64,000 bases of DNA from an uncultured Cryomorphaceae bacterium. GTDB lineage: Bacteria > Bacteroidota > Bacteroidia > Flavobacteriales > Schleiferiaceae. The notes beneath the pieces are model-generated. The model saw nothing but the letters and a program-made list of their open reading frames with translations, ran no database searches and had not been told where the DNA came from. Both the position numbers and the translations under genes were made by a program. The stretch covers positions 1-64,000 of the forward strand of contig CACMMX010000002.1 in assembly GCA_902614915.1 (NCBI GenBank), written 5' to 3'. Positions 29,790 through 39,328 of the stretch are shown one piece after another (the first letter of the stretch is position 1; every line of letters starts with the position of its first letter).

Positions 29790-30614
29790 ATGAGCCTTGC
29801 AAAAAAAGAATTTAAAAAGGTGACTACCCATAGTCTGCAGCAAATGAAAGACCAAGGGGAAAAAATATCCATGTTAACGGCCTACGACTACACTATGGCC
29901 AAAATGGTTGATGCCGCTGGAGTTGACTGTATTCTCGTTGGGGATAGTGCTTCGAACGTTATGGCCGGCCACGAAACTACCCTTCCCATCACTTTAGATC
30001 AAATGATTTATCATGCCTCAAGTGTCATTCGTGCTGTAGACAGAGCCTTAGTAGTGGTAGATTTACCTTTTGGTTCTTATCAAGGTAATTCAAAAGAAGC
30101 CTTGACCTCAGCAATTCGGGTCATGAAAGAATCTGGAGGTCACGCAGTTAAATTAGAAGGTGGTATAGAAATCATCGAGGGTATTGAGCGCATACTTACT
30201 GCTGGTATACCAGTGATGGGGCACCTCGGTTTAACCCCTCAATCCATTTATAAATTTGGAACTTATTCCGTCCGAGCAAAGGAAGAAGCCGAAGCTACCA
30301 AACTTAAAGAGGATGCTCTTGCGTTGCAAGAAGCTGGTTGCTTTGGTATTGTGTTGGAAAAAGTCCCTGCGCCTCTTGCAAAAGAGGTAGCAAAAATTCT
30401 ATCCATACCCGTCATTGGAATTGGTGCAGGAGCTGAAGTAGACGGTCAAGTACTCGTTTTTCACGATTTGGTTGGTATGACTCATCAATTCAATCCAAGA
30501 TTCCTTCGCCGCTATTTGAATCTTTATGATGAAATTACTACTGCAATAGAGAGTTACGTCAAAGACGTTAAGGATATCGACTTTCCTAATGAAAGCGAGA
30601 GCTACACTAGCTAA
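29790..30614 (+). CDS. panB: 3-methyl-2-oxobutanoate hydroxymethyltransferase
   Basis: [91 protein letters not shown]. Confidence 0.97.
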   Translation: MSLAKKEFKKVTTHSLQQMKDQGEKISMLTAYDYTMAKMVDAAGVDCILVGDSASNVMAGHETTLPITLDQMIYHASSVIRAVDRALVVVDLPFGSYQGNSKEALTSAIRVMKESGGHAVKLEGGIEIIEGIERILTAGIPVMGHLGLTPQSIYKFGTYSVRAKEEAEATKLKEDALALQEAGCFGIVLEKVPAPLAKEVAKILSIPVIGIGAGAEVDGQVLVFHDLVGMTHQFNPRFLRRYLNLYDEITTAIESYVKDVKDIDFPNESESYTS

Positions 30615-30617
30615 AAT

Positions 30618-31286
30618 TTGACTATTAATTTAAATATTATTTACGAAGACAATCACCTTATTGCGGTTAACAAGCGTGCAGGTGACCTAGTCCAACGAGA
30701 CAATACAGGTGATTTAACTCTACCCGATTACATCAAAGACTATCTGAAAAACAGGTACCGTAAGCCTGGAAATGTCTTTTGTGGCGTTATTCACAGACTA
30801 GATCGACCAACCACAGGGGTCGTACTATTTGCTCGTACATCCAAAGGATTAGAGCGCATGAATAAGGCATTCAAAGAGCGTCAAATCAAAAAAACGTATT
30901 GGGCGCTTGTAGAAGGTCGCCTAGAAGGTAAAGATTCGTTAAGACACTATCTTAGGAAGAATAGTAAAAACAATAAATCAACCGTCTTCAAAAAAGCAGA
31001 AGTCGGTACTAAAGAGGCACGATTGAGCTACCAAGTAATTAAAACTGGGAATAATTATTCATTGCTAGAAGTTGAACTGGATACCGGAAGACATCATCAA
31101 ATTAGGGCACAATTTGCCGCCATAGGACATGCTATCAAGGGTGATGTGAAATATGGTGCTAGAAGAGCAGAACGGGACAAGGGTATTTGTTTACACGCAA
31201 AAACGCTTGTTTTTATACATCCTGTAAATGGAGAAAAAATAGAAATTGACGCTAGCTCCCCCAAAAGTTTCAAGCCATTTACCTAA
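30618..31286 (+). CDS. RluA family pseudouridine synthase
   Basis: HRLDRPTTGVVLFARTSKGLERMNKAF, LDTGRHHQIRAQFAAIGHAIKGDVKYGA. TTG start. Confidence 0.93.
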   Translation: MTINLNIIYEDNHLIAVNKRAGDLVQRDNTGDLTLPDYIKDYLKNRYRKPGNVFCGVIHRLDRPTTGVVLFARTSKGLERMNKAFKERQIKKTYWALVEGRLEGKDSLRHYLRKNSKNNKSTVFKKAEVGTKEARLSYQVIKTGNNYSLLEVELDTGRHHQIRAQFAAIGHAIKGDVKYGARRAERDKGICLHAKTLVFIHPVNGEKIEIDASSPKSFKPFT

Positions 31287-33712
31287 GCATTGGGATCTAC
31301 ATCATAAATCACCTTGACGCGATGAAACTCAGGACTCATTAAAACTTCCTGGTGGGCTTTTGTAATACGATCACGAACCTTTATTCCAACGCTATTTTTG
31401 TCCACCTTGATAATAATTTGCATTTGGTACAAATTCTTCAATCTGGCAATAGGAGCATATTCCGGACCTAGAAACCGGTCTCCAATTTTACCTCTTAAGG
31501 AACGTGCGAATTCTGAAGCAGCACGCTCAAGCAACCTGTGATCTTTGTGTTTCATGGTGATGGTAATGAGCCGGAGATAAGGAGGATATCCATACTCCTT
31601 CCTTACAAACAGCTCTCTTTGTAGCATCCCTTCGTAATCATGATTTATGGCCATCTGAATGATGGCGTGTCTAGGCTTCATACTTTGGATAATAATTTTT
31701 CCTTTTGAGGTTCTCCGCCCAGTACGACCGCTTACTTGTTCAATTAATTGAAAGGCTCTTTCATTTGCCCTAAAGTCCGGATAACTCAACAAATTATCTG
31801 CAGACATAATTCCAACAAGCCCTACTCGATCAAAATCTAATCCCTTAGTTACCATTTGTGTACCTACTAAAATATCAACTTCACCTTCTTCAACGCTCCT
31901 TATTAAATCGCCAAAAGCATGCTTTCCTCTAGTGGTATCTAAATCCATTCGTTTGACTCTTGCTTTTGGAAAGAGCTCAGATGCTTCTTCTGCAATTTGC
32001 TCTGTACCAAAACCCCTATGTAATACGCTATTACCGCCGCAAGAAGAACATTTCATCACAGGCGGTACTTGATACCCACAATAGTGACACTTTAATTGAT
32101 TTGACGCTTTATGATATGTCAATGAAATATCACACCTTGTGCATTCCTCAACATGGCCGCAAGTTTGACATTGTTGAAACGTACTAAACCCTCGCCTATT
32201 TTGAAAAAGAATAATGCTCTCCCCTTTTTGCAGCGTTTGGCGCATTGCATCTACGAGCTCAATAGAGAAATTTCCCTTGACCTCATGTCGCTCCTTGGCG
32301 CCCGCCATATCTACTACTTCAAGGTCCGGAAGCGGGGCAGTATGAAAACGATCAAACAACTGCACCAGAGAATAGCGTCCAGATTTTGCATTGTACATAC
32401 TGTCTAAGGATGGTGTGGCAGAACCCAAGAGTATGGAACATCCGCGCTGTTGAGCCATCCATACTGCAGTATCTCTAGCTTGGTACCTTGGAGAAGGTTC
32501 AAATTGTTTAAAACTACCTTCATGCTCTTCGTCCACAATGATTAGGCCAAGGTCTGGCATAGGCATAAATACAGCAGATCGTGCCCCAAGTATTAATAAA
32601 GGCTCCTGATTCTCAAGAGATTCTCGCCATGCGGCTAATCTTTCTGCAGGAGTGAATCTACTATGAGTGACTGCAACGGTAAAATGCACCCTCAACCGAT
32701 TAATAAGTTGAGTGGTCAGGGCAATCTCTGGCAGCAGATAAAGAGCACGCTTATGTGTTTTTAATGCATTTTTTATGAGCTCTATGTAAATCTCTGTTTT
32801 ACCCGAAGCGGTCACACCGTGGAGTAAAGTAGGCTTGCCCTCTTTGAAGCCTTGTTTTATACGCTCGAATGCCTGGGTTTGGTGGGCGCTAAGCGATATT
32901 ATGGAATCTGGTGCCGATGCCGCCGTTGTCCCATCGACTTCCTCAATTTCTTGAATCAAGGCCTTCTTTTTTAGAGCGATAATCGGTGGACTTTGAATTT
33001 TATTTTTTTTTCGAAACGTACTTGAATCTATCCACTTATTTTCGCTTCCACAGGCAGTAACTAAACTCAAGAGGGCCTCCGTTTGCTTCTCGCTTCTTGC
33101 AGTTGCAGAAAATGCATCGTCCAATCGACTTAGAACTTCAGGTGAAATTCTGAGTAGTTTACGTCTCTTGGCACGAGCAACCTTCTTTAACTCCTCTTCT
33201 AAAATTGCCCAACCTTGTTCTAAAGCTCTTTGAACCAAAGGCATAGGATTTTTGATTTGAGTAATTGCCCTTACCTCATCTAGAGTAAGCTTTTCGTTGG
33301 ACTTTAATCCCTCATAAAGTAAGGATAAGGAATCCGATAATTCCGATTCGTTGGGAATCACACTAGGATCCATCACCAAAATACTCTGAGAGCTCAGTTT
33401 CAAACCTGGCGGTAAAGCGGCATTCATCACATCTCCGATTGGCGCCAAATAATAACTGGCCATCCACTTCCATTGCAAAAGTTGATGTTCTAGGACTACT
33501 GGATGCTCATCCAATACACTAATAAGAAATTTTAGTGAGAGATCTTCTTCTATCTCCAAGATGCGCACAATAAGTGCAGCATATTCTTTCCGCTTTCCAA
33601 ATTGCACCAAGACGCGCATCCCAGAAACCAATTGACCATTGTATTGACTAGGCACAGCATAATGGAAAGTTTTGTCTAAGGGTAAGGGAAGAATGACCTC
33701 TACTACGAGCAT
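31283..33712 (-). CDS. priA: Primosomal protein N' (PriA helicase)
   Basis: LLHGVTASGKTEIYIELI, VDEEHEGSFKQFEPSPRYQARDTAVWMA, zinc-binding CQTCGHVEECTRCDISLTYHKASNQLKCHYCGY, GTQMVTKGLDFDRVGLVGI. Confidence 0.97.
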   Translation of the reverse strand: MLVVEVILPLPLDKTFHYAVPSQYNGQLVSGMRVLVQFGKRKEYAALIVRILEIEEDLSLKFLISVLDEHPVVLEHQLLQWKWMASYYLAPIGDVMNAALPPGLKLSSQSILVMDPSVIPNESELSDSLSLLYEGLKSNEKLTLDEVRAITQIKNPMPLVQRALEQGWAILEEELKKVARAKRRKLLRISPEVLSRLDDAFSATARSEKQTEALLSLVTACGSENKWIDSSTFRKKNKIQSPPIIALKKKALIQEIEEVDGTTAASAPDSIISLSAHQTQAFERIKQGFKEGKPTLLHGVTASGKTEIYIELIKNALKTHKRALYLLPEIALTTQLINRLRVHFTVAVTHSRFTPAERLAAWRESLENQEPLLILGARSAVFMPMPDLGLIIVDEEHEGSFKQFEPSPRYQARDTAVWMAQQRGCSILLGSATPSLDSMYNAKSGRYSLVQLFDRFHTAPLPDLEVVDMAGAKERHEVKGNFSIELVDAMRQTLQKGESIILFQNRRGFSTFQQCQTCGHVEECTRCDISLTYHKASNQLKCHYCGYQVPPVMKCSSCGGNSVLHRGFGTEQIAEEASELFPKARVKRMDLDTTRGKHAFGDLIRSVEEGEVDILVGTQMVTKGLDFDRVGLVGIMSADNLLSYPDFRANERAFQLIEQVSGRTGRRTSKGKIIIQSMKPRHAIIQMAINHDYEGMLQRELFVRKEYGYPPYLRLITITMKHKDHRLLERAASEFARSLRGKIGDRFLGPEYAPIARLKNLYQMQIIIKVDKNSVGIKVRDRITKAHQEVLMSPEFHRVKVIYDVDPNA

Positions 33713-34612
33713 TTATTTTTTGGGTGGTTTAGGTAAGTTCTTTTTAACAAATCTAGCTTCACGCTTGGCTAATAGACGCCTCTCATTATCGAAAAAACTA
33801 AGTGTTTTTCGCGCGGAAGATTCTGTTGAAGTTGCAATTGATTTAAATTCAATAAGATCGTATTTCATTTTTGTTAAATCCGCCAATAAATCTGCTGTTG
33901 TTAGCTCCAAAAGCTCAATATAATATTTCTGATAAGCTTCGTATAAATCTGTTTGGCCATTGTAAAACAGTTCATTTCCGTAGTCCCTTATGTGCTTGCT
34001 GAGCGCTTTTATAAGTAATTTTTGTGTGAGATACAATTTGTCTAGATTCGTTGTACCCAACTCACGTTGCACAAAAGAAACCAAACTATCTACCTCTGAT
34101 GCGCCAGACTTCATCTCCTTGGTATAGGCAACCAATTCCATCTGTGCGCTAAATCGCTTTACAATTTGACTTTCTCTAATATTGATATCGTAGAGATCCG
34201 CATACATTTCCATTTCCTTTGAAACTTTTGCAAATAAAATCTCAATCTGACTTACATAGGTATGACCGTATCCGTAGCGCGCACCTCCATTTAACCAATT
34301 GTGGAGATTAGACGAAGTTAATTCAATAATTTCACCAAGGCTTTCAGTTACCACTTGCACAAGTTGCTGTTCTTCCGGTTTATCAAGGCGAGAAAATGAA
34401 CGATTCGACTTTCTCCAAATATTAAATTGTTCTTCAATTAATGGCGTGATTTTCTTTTCCTTTTCATAAGTCATCACACCGTCAATGATGTCCGAAGTTA
34501 TAGACATGGTTTTTTCTACTTCACGGGAAACTCTTCTGAGATTACTGCTCGTGCCTTGTGCAATTCCAAAAGTGAATGAGAGCACAGCGAATGCAGTTAA
34601 TAGTTTTTTCAT
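33713..34612 (-). CDS. Uncharacterised exported protein
   Basis: 299-aa ORF with signal peptide MKKLLTAFAVLSFTFGIAQ; helical remainder; no family recognised. Confidence 0.7.
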   Translation of the reverse strand: MKKLLTAFAVLSFTFGIAQGTSSNLRRVSREVEKTMSITSDIIDGVMTYEKEKKITPLIEEQFNIWRKSNRSFSRLDKPEEQQLVQVVTESLGEIIELTSSNLHNWLNGGARYGYGHTYVSQIEILFAKVSKEMEMYADLYDINIRESQIVKRFSAQMELVAYTKEMKSGASEVDSLVSFVQRELGTTNLDKLYLTQKLLIKALSKHIRDYGNELFYNGQTDLYEAYQKYYIELLELTTADLLADLTKMKYDLIEFKSIATSTESSARKTLSFFDNERRLLAKREARFVKKNLPKPPKK

Positions 34613-34629
34613 TGGTTCATCATTTTATC

Positions 34630-35784
34630 TCAATTTATGTATCTTTTTGTGCCAGCATACATATCAAACTGAAGCAATTTACATTCCAATTTACCATTAT
34701 ATAGATTCCATTTCCGTGATGGGCGCAATCCAATGCTTTTAATTGCCTCCATATCCGACGTGATCCACATCACGGTCCAGCCGACATATTTTTGCTTTAA
34801 TACGTTACCCATATCACGATAAAACTGATGCGTTTTGGCCGCGATTCGAACATTGTAAGGGGGATTTACAAGCAATAAACCTTTCTCACCAGGTGCGTCA
34901 GATTCGAAAAAATCTGCTCGTTTCAACCGAATAATGTCATCAAACATAGAGCGCTGAATATTATTCGCGGCCACATCCAATGCATAGGTATCTATATCAC
35001 GACCAAAAAACTTACCCTCATATTCCTTGGCACGACCAAGAAATCCGCTTTTTATCTTTTCAAATAAGTCGTGATCATATCCCTTCCAAAAACTGAATCC
35101 AAAATCTCTTCTGTAGATGTTTGGAGGCATATTATGCGCTATCAATGCCGCTTCAACTAAAAAAGTTCCAGAACCGCACATGGGGTCCAAAACCGGCATA
35201 CCCCCATTCCATTTACTGTGCATAATAATACCGGCTGCGAGAACTTCATTCAGCGGCGCATACGCTGATTCCAGCCTGTAGCCGCGTTTATGCAACGAGT
35301 TGCCTGAAGTATCTAGGTACACCCGAACCGTATTTTGATAAATATGAATATGAACAGGAATTTCGGGATTGTTTCGCTCCACCGTAGGACGCTCACCGAG
35401 CTTATCTCGGAATCGATCGACTATAGCATCCTTAGCTTTTAAACCACTAAAGCTACTGTGATTTAGCAATTCATTACGGCCTACTACATTCACTGCAAAG
35501 GTAGTTTGAACTTCAAAATGTTCTTCCCAAGCAATGGCAAGCAGTTCGTCATAATAATGCTCCACATTCTCCATTTCAAATTTTGCTAACGGCAGTAGTA
35601 CCCGTAACCCTGTTCTTAAACCAAGATTAATTTTATAGACAAAACCAAGGTCTCCAATTACAGAAACAGCTCTATTTAGCTTTTTAATTTCACGCCCACC
35701 AAGAGCTAGTAATTCCTTACTCAAAATCTCTTCTAATCCGAAGAGCGTTTTTACTACCAATCGGTAATCTTTATTTTCCGGCAC
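34630..35784 (-). CDS. THUMP-domain class I SAM-dependent RNA methyltransferase (RlmL N-terminal-like)
   Basis: THUMP-like N-terminus, YLDTSGNSLHKRGYR, DPMCGSGTFLVEAALIA, LLLVNPPYNVRI. Confidence 0.92.
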   Translation of the reverse strand: MPENKDYRLVVKTLFGLEEILSKELLALGGREIKKLNRAVSVIGDLGFVYKINLGLRTGLRVLLPLAKFEMENVEHYYDELLAIAWEEHFEVQTTFAVNVVGRNELLNHSSFSGLKAKDAIVDRFRDKLGERPTVERNNPEIPVHIHIYQNTVRVYLDTSGNSLHKRGYRLESAYAPLNEVLAAGIIMHSKWNGGMPVLDPMCGSGTFLVEAALIAHNMPPNIYRRDFGFSFWKGYDHDLFEKIKSGFLGRAKEYEGKFFGRDIDTYALDVAANNIQRSMFDDIIRLKRADFFESDAPGEKGLLLVNPPYNVRIAAKTHQFYRDMGNVLKQKYVGWTVMWITSDMEAIKSIGLRPSRKWNLYNGKLECKLLQFDMYAGTKRYIN

Positions 35785-35828
35785 CCTTTTGCGTTTTAAT
35801 GCTACAAATGTAAGCTAACTTTATACCC

Positions 35829-36611
35829 ATGATAGAATGGTACGAATTAATTGTGTTGGTCTTTGGTGGTTTTTTAGCTGGTTTGATTAACGTTGTTGCT
35901 GGTAACGGTTCCGCAATCACTCTACCTCTTTTAATGTGGCTGGGCTTGGATGCCAATACTGCAAATGCAACAAACCGCGTTGGCGGCATATTTCAAACTA
36001 CTAGTGCTATCATTGCATTAAATAAAACGAAACGGGTTAAGTACATGATCCGTCAGAGCTATTTTATCGTACCCCCAATACTAATAGGTGCCATCATAGG
36101 AGCCAATTTAGCCGTTGATATTCCAGAAAGTATTTTAAGTGTTTGCATTGGAACTGTAATGATTGGTTTGCTCATTACTATACTTTCCAATCCAAAAAAA
36201 TGGTTGATACCAACATACAGAGCTAACAAAAAGAAAACACCCAAAATTTGGATCGCTTACTTTGGTTTAGGCTTATACGGAGGATTTATTCAAATGGGAT
36301 TTGGTATTTTTTTCCTATCAATCAGTGTTCTCATGGCGAAATATGCACTTAAAGACGGAAACATCATGAAGCTTTTCACAGCGTTCCTTATGACCATTCC
36401 TTCCTTTATTATTTTCGCTCTTAGCGATTCTATTGATTGGGTTTACGGATTAACGTTAGCGATAGGGACTGCATCAGGAGCCCGATTTGGAGCAAAAAAA
36501 GTGGTCCACCATCCAAAAGCCAGTGCCATTACTAGAAAAGTATTAATTGCCGTAATTTTGGTGGCAATCATTAAAATGTATCAACCCCTAGTGCTTGAAT
36601 TAACACGCTGA
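35829..36611 (+). CDS. Sulfite exporter TauE/SafE family protein
   Basis: FLAGLINVVAGNGSAITLPLLMWLGLDANTANATNRVGGIFQT, TM-rich. Confidence 0.9.
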   Translation: MIEWYELIVLVFGGFLAGLINVVAGNGSAITLPLLMWLGLDANTANATNRVGGIFQTTSAIIALNKTKRVKYMIRQSYFIVPPILIGAIIGANLAVDIPESILSVCIGTVMIGLLITILSNPKKWLIPTYRANKKKTPKIWIAYFGLGLYGGFIQMGFGIFFLSISVLMAKYALKDGNIMKLFTAFLMTIPSFIIFALSDSIDWVYGLTLAIGTASGARFGAKKVVHHPKASAITRKVLIAVILVAIIKMYQPLVLELTR

Positions 36612-37348
36612 TGTCTACTCCCTGGTATGCCGAATGGTTTAATACAACTTTTTATTATGATTTATACCAATATAGAGACGATCGTGAAGCGTCGCGATTT
36701 ATAGAAGAGCTGTGTACTAAACTTAAAATAAAGAATGGCGAGAGCGCGCTAGACATTGCCTGTGGACGCGGACGTCATGCAAAAGTTCTTTCAGAACAAG
36801 GATTAAAAACTTTGGGTATCGATCTGAGCCAAGAAAGCATTGAATTTGCACGTCAATATGAACACAAGGATTTACATTTTGAAGTCGGTAATATGCTAGA
36901 GGAATTGCCTTTTGGCTCATTTGATTGGGTAATGAACCTGTTCACCAGTTTTGGTTATTTTGAAAATGACAACTTACATGAATTGGCTCTAAAAAATATG
37001 GCGAAGACTCTAAAACCAAAAGGCAGATTGGTCATTGATTTTATGAATAGCGGCAAAATCGCCGGGAATCTTATCCCTGAAAATATTGTTCAGACAGATA
37101 TGGCAACGTATGAAATAACCAGAAAGGAGGAAAAAGGATATATTGTTAAAAATATACAAGTCAACCATGGCAATTCAATTTTAAATTTCGAGGAGCGTGT
37201 CAGAGCATTTAGTGTTGATGACTTTAAAAAAATGTTGAATAAAGCAAGATTAGAAGTTGTCGAAATTGCAGGCGATTATGACCTTAGTTTTTACTCTGAA
37301 AAAAACAGTAATCGAATGATAATTATAGCCCAAAAAGAAACGAAATGA
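36611..37348 (+). CDS. Class I SAM-dependent methyltransferase
   Basis: ALDIACGRGRHAKVLSEQGLKTLGIDLSQESIEFAR, WVMNLFTSFGYF. Confidence 0.9.
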   Translation: MSTPWYAEWFNTTFYYDLYQYRDDREASRFIEELCTKLKIKNGESALDIACGRGRHAKVLSEQGLKTLGIDLSQESIEFARQYEHKDLHFEVGNMLEELPFGSFDWVMNLFTSFGYFENDNLHELALKNMAKTLKPKGRLVIDFMNSGKIAGNLIPENIVQTDMATYEITRKEEKGYIVKNIQVNHGNSILNFEERVRAFSVDDFKKMLNKARLEVVEIAGDYDLSFYSEKNSNRMIIIAQKETK

Positions 37349-38034
37349 TTTCGTTGGTACTTTTTATGGCTGTACTCCTGGGAGGATTAGCTTCATTCAT
37401 TATTCAAACGCAAAGTTCTTTATATAAACTAAGTCTCGCGTTTTCAGGCGCATTCCTATTTGGGACTATATTAACTCATCTTTTGCCCGAGGTTTTTACT
37501 AATCCATACGGTAGCTATTGGGTACTTTTGGGTTTTGGTATTCAATTAGTTCTTGACTTCATTAGCAAGGGCCTTGAACACGGCCATTTACACATCCAAA
37601 GAAATAAAATCCCATTACTCCCGCTGGTGGGTTTATTTATTCACGCTTTTATAGAGGGAATGTCGCTTGGACTAGACGGGGAATATCATAAGTACGATAA
37701 ACATCATGGTGACGGCCTATTTTGGTCTATTGCCATACATAAATTACCAATAGCACTTCTTGTTGCAACAGCCTTAAGGTCAGCAAGGCTATCAAGTTGG
37801 AAGGTAATAAGTGGAATTTTAATATTTGCAATATGCTCTCCATTGGGAAATACCTATGCAATTAATACTAATTTTAATCATAGCTTTTTTTTACCGCTTC
37901 TCGGAATTGCTGCAGGATTATTACTTCATGTGAGTACCACTATTCTTTTTGAAAGTGCCTCTAATCATCAATTTAATGCTGTTAAGATGGTAGTAATAGC
38001 CGTAGGCATTTCATTAAGCCTCTTCTTTTCTTAA
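37345..38034 (+). CDS. ZIP family metal transporter
   Basis: LAFSGAFLFGTILTHLLPEVF, GLFIHAFIEGMSLG, IAIHKLPIALLVATAL. Confidence 0.85.
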   Translation: MISLVLFMAVLLGGLASFIIQTQSSLYKLSLAFSGAFLFGTILTHLLPEVFTNPYGSYWVLLGFGIQLVLDFISKGLEHGHLHIQRNKIPLLPLVGLFIHAFIEGMSLGLDGEYHKYDKHHGDGLFWSIAIHKLPIALLVATALRSARLSSWKVISGILIFAICSPLGNTYAINTNFNHSFFLPLLGIAAGLLLHVSTTILFESASNHQFNAVKMVVIAVGISLSLFFS

Positions 38035-38150
38035 GCCACAAGCCTCATATAGTCTTAAAAAAGGCTTTTGATAGGTAAAACTTAACTCAATTTTCACCGA
38101 GTTAGTCTATCTCTATCGTATTTTTACCGAACAATTATAAAAACGAAAAT

Positions 38151-38780
38151 ATGGCTGTACTAGTTGGCAAAAAAGCGCCAGATTTCACTGCGTCTGCGGT
38201 AATCAATGGAGAGGAAATTATTGATGACTTTAAATTATCTGACTACTCCGGTAAATATGTAATCTTATTCTTTTATCCAAAAGACTTTACTTTTGTTTGT
38301 CCAACAGAATTGCATGCATTTCAAGCACGTAAATCTGAATTTGAATCTAAAGGTGTTGAACTCATTGCAGTAAGCACGGATACTGAGCAAAGTCATTGGG
38401 GTTGGTTGCAAATGAATAAAAACCATGGCGGTATTCAAGGAATCACATATCCTATTGTAGCAGACACGAGTAAAACAATTTCACACAATTACGATGTTCT
38501 TGACGGAGAATGGACATACGATGAGTATGGAAATCTGGTAGCGTCAGGAGAAATGATTGCTTACAGAGGACTATTTTTGATTGATAAGGAGGGTACCGTA
38601 ATGCATCAACTAGTTAATTTCTTTCCATTAGGTCGCTCAGTTGATGAAGCAATGCGCATGGTTGATGCACTCCAATATTTTGAAGAAAAAGGGGAAGTAT
38701 GTCCCGCAAATTGGATACCGGGTAAAGAGGCAATGAGAGAAACGCATGAAGGGGTTGCTGATTATTTAAGTAAAAATTAA
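38151..38780 (+). CDS. Peroxiredoxin (2-Cys Prx, AhpC type)
   Basis: FFYPKDFTFVCPTELHAFQ peroxidatic site and GEVCPANWIPG resolving cysteine. Confidence 0.96.
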   Translation: MAVLVGKKAPDFTASAVINGEEIIDDFKLSDYSGKYVILFFYPKDFTFVCPTELHAFQARKSEFESKGVELIAVSTDTEQSHWGWLQMNKNHGGIQGITYPIVADTSKTISHNYDVLDGEWTYDEYGNLVASGEMIAYRGLFLIDKEGTVMHQLVNFFPLGRSVDEAMRMVDALQYFEEKGEVCPANWIPGKEAMRETHEGVADYLSKN

Positions 38781-38959
38781 AAAAATCCGATCTATTTTGA
38801 AACCGTTTGTCGAAAAACAAGCGCTTTTTCTAGAATACAAACAAAAAATTCTTTGATATAGAATAAATCTATATCGTCACTAATTCTCGGGAACACCAGT
38901 AAAAACGCGGATTTATAAAGTAGAAAATTTTTATAAAAAAAAAGTATTCTTTTTTTAGC

Positions 38960-39077
38960 AACTATTGTGAACCTACTCCCTACAACTAGGTTACTTATTT
39001 TATGGAACATTCTGCGGAAGCAGATTTTCATGGCGGTTTAGGTAGAAAGGGGTCTTGGCGGGCCCCTTTCGTTTTTA
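38960..39077 (+). ncRNA. Candidate small structured RNA ending in a terminator
   Basis: Hairpin GTgAACCTA-CTCCCTACAAC-TAGGTTAC, perfect TCTGC-GGAA-GCAGA tetraloop hairpin, then GAAAGGGG...CCCCTTTC-GTTTTT terminator; no ORF of note. 5' end not defined. Confidence 0.4.
39045..39077 (+). terminator. Rho-independent terminator
   Basis: GAAAGGGGTCTTGGCGGGCCCCTTTCGTTTTT. Confidence 0.8.
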
Positions 39078-39087
39078 GAATGTTTCC

Positions 39088-39230
39088 GTATGTATAAAAT
39101 TAGAAAAATGGAGCGAGTTCTTTAGTAAAGAACGCTCATCATGCGGCCCAAAGGAGCACAAAAAAAGTAAGGAAGTCTTTGTAGTGCGGCAAAGACGGAA
39201 AATCCTCATCAGCAATTCTAATTTATATAC
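39088..39230. repeat. Long-range inverted repeat enclosing two internal hairpins (structured RNA or MITE-like element)
   Basis: Left arm GTA[TG]TATAAA[A]TTAGAA (39088-39105) is complementary to right arm TTCTAATTTATATAC (39216-39230). Inside: GAGCGAGTTCTTTA-G-TAAAGAACGCTC (39111-39137) and GTCTTTG-TAGTGCGG-CAAAGAC (39175-39196). Confidence 0.6.
39104..39137 (-). terminator. Terminator-like hairpin, minus strand
   Basis: Minus strand GAGCGTTCTTTACTAAAGAACTCGCTCCATTTTT. Confidence 0.5.
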
Positions 39231-39328
39231 CTCGAGAATTTCAGATTGACTAAATTTCATAACTCCCTATTATCATCGTATAAAGCCCAAAGAAATACTA
39301 GAAATTTTAGTTGAGATTTTATTGCGCA

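Noticed and set aside
39010-39027. GGAA tetraloop hairpin resembling SRP RNA helix 8
   Set aside because: The diagnostic asymmetric internal-loop sequence of SRP RNA (CAGG..CCGGAAGG.AGCAG) is not present; the stem TCTGC/GCAGA is symmetrical.
38792-39031. 79-aa minus-strand ORF MKICFRRMFHKISNLVV...
   Set aside because: AT-rich chance frame through hairpin sequence; no protein-like motif.
39137-39231. CTGATGAG followed by GGATTTTCC on the minus strand, reminiscent of a hammerhead ribozyme core
   Set aside because: The required GAAA after stem II and a matching cleavage-site stem are absent; CTGATGA alone is expected by chance.
39075-39260. 61-aa ORF MKFSQSEILEVYKLELLMRIF... on the minus strand
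   Set aside because: It runs across the hairpins and long-range inverted repeat, has no recognisable domain, and is better explained as chance within a structured region.
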